Made by a program: the position numbers and the translations under genes
The notes under the pieces: model-generated
Seen by the model: only the letters and a program-made list of their open reading frames with translations
What the model was told of the DNA's origin: nothing
The model's database searches: none
Assembly: GCA_018679695.1 (NCBI GenBank)
Contig: JAHHKH010000434.1
Span: forward strand, 1-7,266
Origin: Maribacter sp.
Lineage (GTDB): Bacteria; Bacteroidota; Bacteroidia; Flavobacteriales; Flavobacteriaceae
Direction of reading: 5' to 3'
Length of the DNA: 7,266 bases
Shown: one piece after another, positions 5,521-7,266 of the stretch
Layout: each line of letters begins with the position of its first letter
How positions within the stretch are numbered: the first letter of the stretch is position 1

Positions 5521-7266
5521 TTATTTTTCAGTTGACATGGAGGGCGGTGGTGTGTATATACCCCAATTGAAATTGGGTTCCGGACCTAATTCAAAAACCA
5601 GCGAACCTCCTTTCTTCAGTTCATTGAGGTGCATCCAGTTATTATTAATCGGCTGGCCGTTGAACGTGAGCGATTGTATATAATAATTATCGGGGTGTTG
5701 ATTTTTGCTTTCAAGCACCAATTCATTTCCCTCATAATACTGCCTATCAAGTTGGATGGTAATCTTATTGAATAATGGACTTGCGAATTGAAATGACGGA
5801 TTTGCTGATGTGTGCCCCTGGACATCAAAAAGTCCCATAGATGCCAAAACATACCAGGCTCCAAGCTGTCCTTGATCTTCATCCTGTCCTACACCATAAC
5901 CGTGAAGAGGTTCGGTTCCATAGAATTCATCACAAATTGTACGGACCCATTTTTGGGTTAGCCATGGTTTCCCCGAATAGTTAAACAACCATGCATTATG
6001 TAAACAAGGTTGGTTGCCATGATTGTACAATTTCTCCACTCCGGAAAAACTATGTATTTCCTCCGATCCACCTCCGAACATGCTTTTCTGTGCATTGTTG
6101 AACATCTCTTCCAAACGTTCATTGAACAAAGATTTCCCAATTAAATCTATCAATGCGGCCGGGTCATGCGGTACATACCAAGTATATTGATATGCATTAC
6201 CCTCTTGAAAACCATCCCATCCTCTCATAGGGTCAAAATCCTTGATAAAATTTCCATTGCCAAGCTTTGGTCGAATGAACTTTGTTTCAGGATCAAAAAG
6301 ATTCTTATAATGATCTGCTTGCTTCATCAGCTTTTCATAGCTGTACTTGTCATTTCTGCCTTTTGCCATTTGAGCAACCGCATAGGAGCTAAAGCTATAT
6401 TCCAAAGTGTGGGAGGCCCCAAAATTAAAAACCCACCCATTTGAGATTATGGTATCCTTATAGGGTATGTATTTATCTTTGATAAAATAGCTTAGGTCGT
6501 ATTTACCATTGCCCAGGTTGCGGCCCTTGTATTCCAATTCGTTTTTTAACGCTGCCTCATATCCTTTTTTTATGTCAAAATCACGTATCCCTACGTTATA
6601 AGCTGAAGCCAATAACAATCCTTGAAAATTAGTTTGCACCCCATTGGTAAAGACCCCATTCGCCGCACCATCATGTAGCCAACCGGTATTTTCATAGAAA
6701 TCGATATTCGATTGTACATAATCACTAAAATATTTGGGGTATGCCAATGCCCATACTTGGCTTAAATTCCAAAATCCTCCCCAAATACCATCGGTATTGT
6801 AATGATTGTATTTAGGATTCCCTTCTTGATTCAATGCTGTATGTCCGATTTTTCCATCAGCCAAGGGATAATCCCCATTCACATCATTTGAAAGTCCACG
6901 TCCCAACAGTGCATGGTAAAGGCCAGTATAGAACTTTATCCTATCTTCCTTTTTGCCTCCTTCAACTACAATCTTATTCAGTTTTTTGTTCCATTTTTCC
7001 TTTGACTCTTTTCTCACAGAATCAAATGTCTTTCCGTTGGCTTCTTTCTTTAAGTTCACCCGCGCATTTGCAATGGACGTATGGCTTAGGCCCGTATGAA
7101 TTTCTAAAACCTCATCTTGTTCCATTTGAAAAGTCAAGTAAAGCCCATTGTTGGTTCCGGTGGTTTCGGATGCTCCTTCATTCCTCAGGGTATTGATAAA
7201 ACTTCCGGTTTGTACGGGCTTTTTGCTGAGGCTTGCCACGAAATACATTTTGACCCTTTTATCAGG
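5521..7266 (-). CDS. GH92 exo-alpha-mannosidase, C-terminal 581 residues (start outside window)
   Basis: Ca2+-dependent, inverting exo-alpha-mannosidase of family GH92, used by Bacteroidota on N-glycans and mannans. The reading frame stays open to the right edge; ATG 7246-7248 is internal, because the preceding codons encode DKRVK and join KMYFVASLSKKP, a conserved strand of the N-terminal GH92 domain. About 150-200 residues (signal peptide and most of that domain) are missing from view. The (alpha/alpha)6 catalytic part shows DGIWGGFWNLSQ, QEGNAYQYTWYVPHD (6163-6207; Glu codon 6202-6204, probable acid), HGNQPCLHNAWLFNYSGKPW, and GQDEDQGQLGAWYV, with the two Asp of DED (codons 5881-5883 and 5875-5877) as probable base. 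The C-terminus ends in the usual PNFNWG stretch plus a short tail; no sorting domain is seen. GNQP replaces the more common GNEP. First visible gene of the operon; the next gene starts 4 nt after its stop. Confidence 0.95.
   Translation of the reverse strand, partial: PDKRVKMYFVASLSKKPVQTGSFINTLRNEGASETTGTNNGLYLTFQMEQDEVLEIHTGLSHTSIANARVNLKKEANGKTFDSVRKESKEKWNKKLNKIVVEGGKKEDRIKFYTGLYHALLGRGLSNDVNGDYPLADGKIGHTALNQEGNPKYNHYNTDGIWGGFWNLSQVWALAYPKYFSDYVQSNIDFYENTGWLHDGAANGVFTNGVQTNFQGLLLASAYNVGIRDFDIKKGYEAALKNELEYKGRNLGNGKYDLSYFIKDKYIPYKDTIISNGWVFNFGASHTLEYSFSSYAVAQMAKGRNDKYSYEKLMKQADHYKNLFDPETKFIRPKLGNGNFIKDFDPMRGWDGFQEGNAYQYTWYVPHDPAALIDLIGKSLFNERLEEMFNNAQKSMFGGGSEEIHSFSGVEKLYNHGNQPCLHNAWLFNYSGKPWLTQKWVRTICDEFYGTEPLHGYGVGQDEDQGQLGAWYVLASMGLFDVQGHTSANPSFQFASPLFNKITIQLDRQYYEGNELVLESKNQHPDNYYIQSLTFNGQPINNNWMHLNELKKGGSLVFELGPEPNFNWGIYTPPPSMSTEK

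Noticed and set aside
6010..6012. GNQP glutamine read as a lost GH92 catalytic acid, which would suggest a mannosyl-phosphate-cleaving enzyme like CcMan5
   Set aside because: The Gln lies only 43 residues before the DED base pair, whereas the acid of BT3990 lies about 109 residues before its base. At that distance this protein has an intact Glu in the EGN motif (6202-6204), so the acid appears to be kept.
6834..7196. 120-residue + strand open frame opposite GH92, and other long antisense frames (for example 3118-3387 on - and 3288-3587 on +)
   Set aside because: They lie wholly or mostly over well-supported genes, have no recognisable domain, and have low-complexity or cysteine-rich compositions expected of shadow frames.
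7246..7248. ATG 7246-7248 as the true start of the GH92 gene
   Set aside because: The frame is open upstream to the window edge, the ATG lies inside a conserved GH92 strand, and a 575-residue protein would lack most of the N-terminal domain.

Overview
The window looks like a chromosomal piece of a Flavobacteriaceae member (Bacteroidota). The DNA is AT-rich, translation starts lack Shine-Dalgarno sites and have A/T-rich leaders, a TAnnTTTG-type promoter element precedes pheS, and the protein set (PheS with a small companion ORF, a YCII lipoprotein, a GH92 enzyme with a lipoprotein partner) fits this group. The genus cannot be fixed from the sequence.

Left part, + strand (1-1497): a short leader with a promoter candidate, pheS (phenylalanyl-tRNA synthetase alpha chain), then a 131-residue protein of unknown function that follows pheS in the same reading frame and probably starts at TTG. 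This pair ends 3 bp from the end of a gene on the opposite strand.

Middle, - strand (1501-2464): a tightly coupled pair, a CYTH/triphosphate-tunnel enzyme followed after 1 nt by a lipoprotein carrying a YCII-type domain.

Right part, - strand (2534-7266): four genes transcribed right to left with gaps of 4, 9 and 10 nt, clearly one operon. They are a GH92 exo-alpha-mannosidase (its start lies beyond the right edge), a 431-residue lipoprotein that looks like an (alpha/alpha)6 glycosidase of unassigned family, a GntR/UTRA regulator, and a ROK-family sugar kinase without the usual zinc motif. The best reading is a small alpha-mannoside or related glycan utilisation locus: two exported hydrolases trim the glycan, the kinase phosphorylates the released sugar, and the GntR protein senses a product. 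No SusC/SusD pair or transporter is visible; these could lie beyond 7266.

Every stretch without a gene is short (at most 75 bp). No tRNA, rRNA, CRISPR, insertion sequence or phage feature was seen. The most interesting items are the unassigned glycosidase-like lipoprotein, the GH92 motif variant, the zinc-motif-less kinase, and the pheS-linked small ORF.
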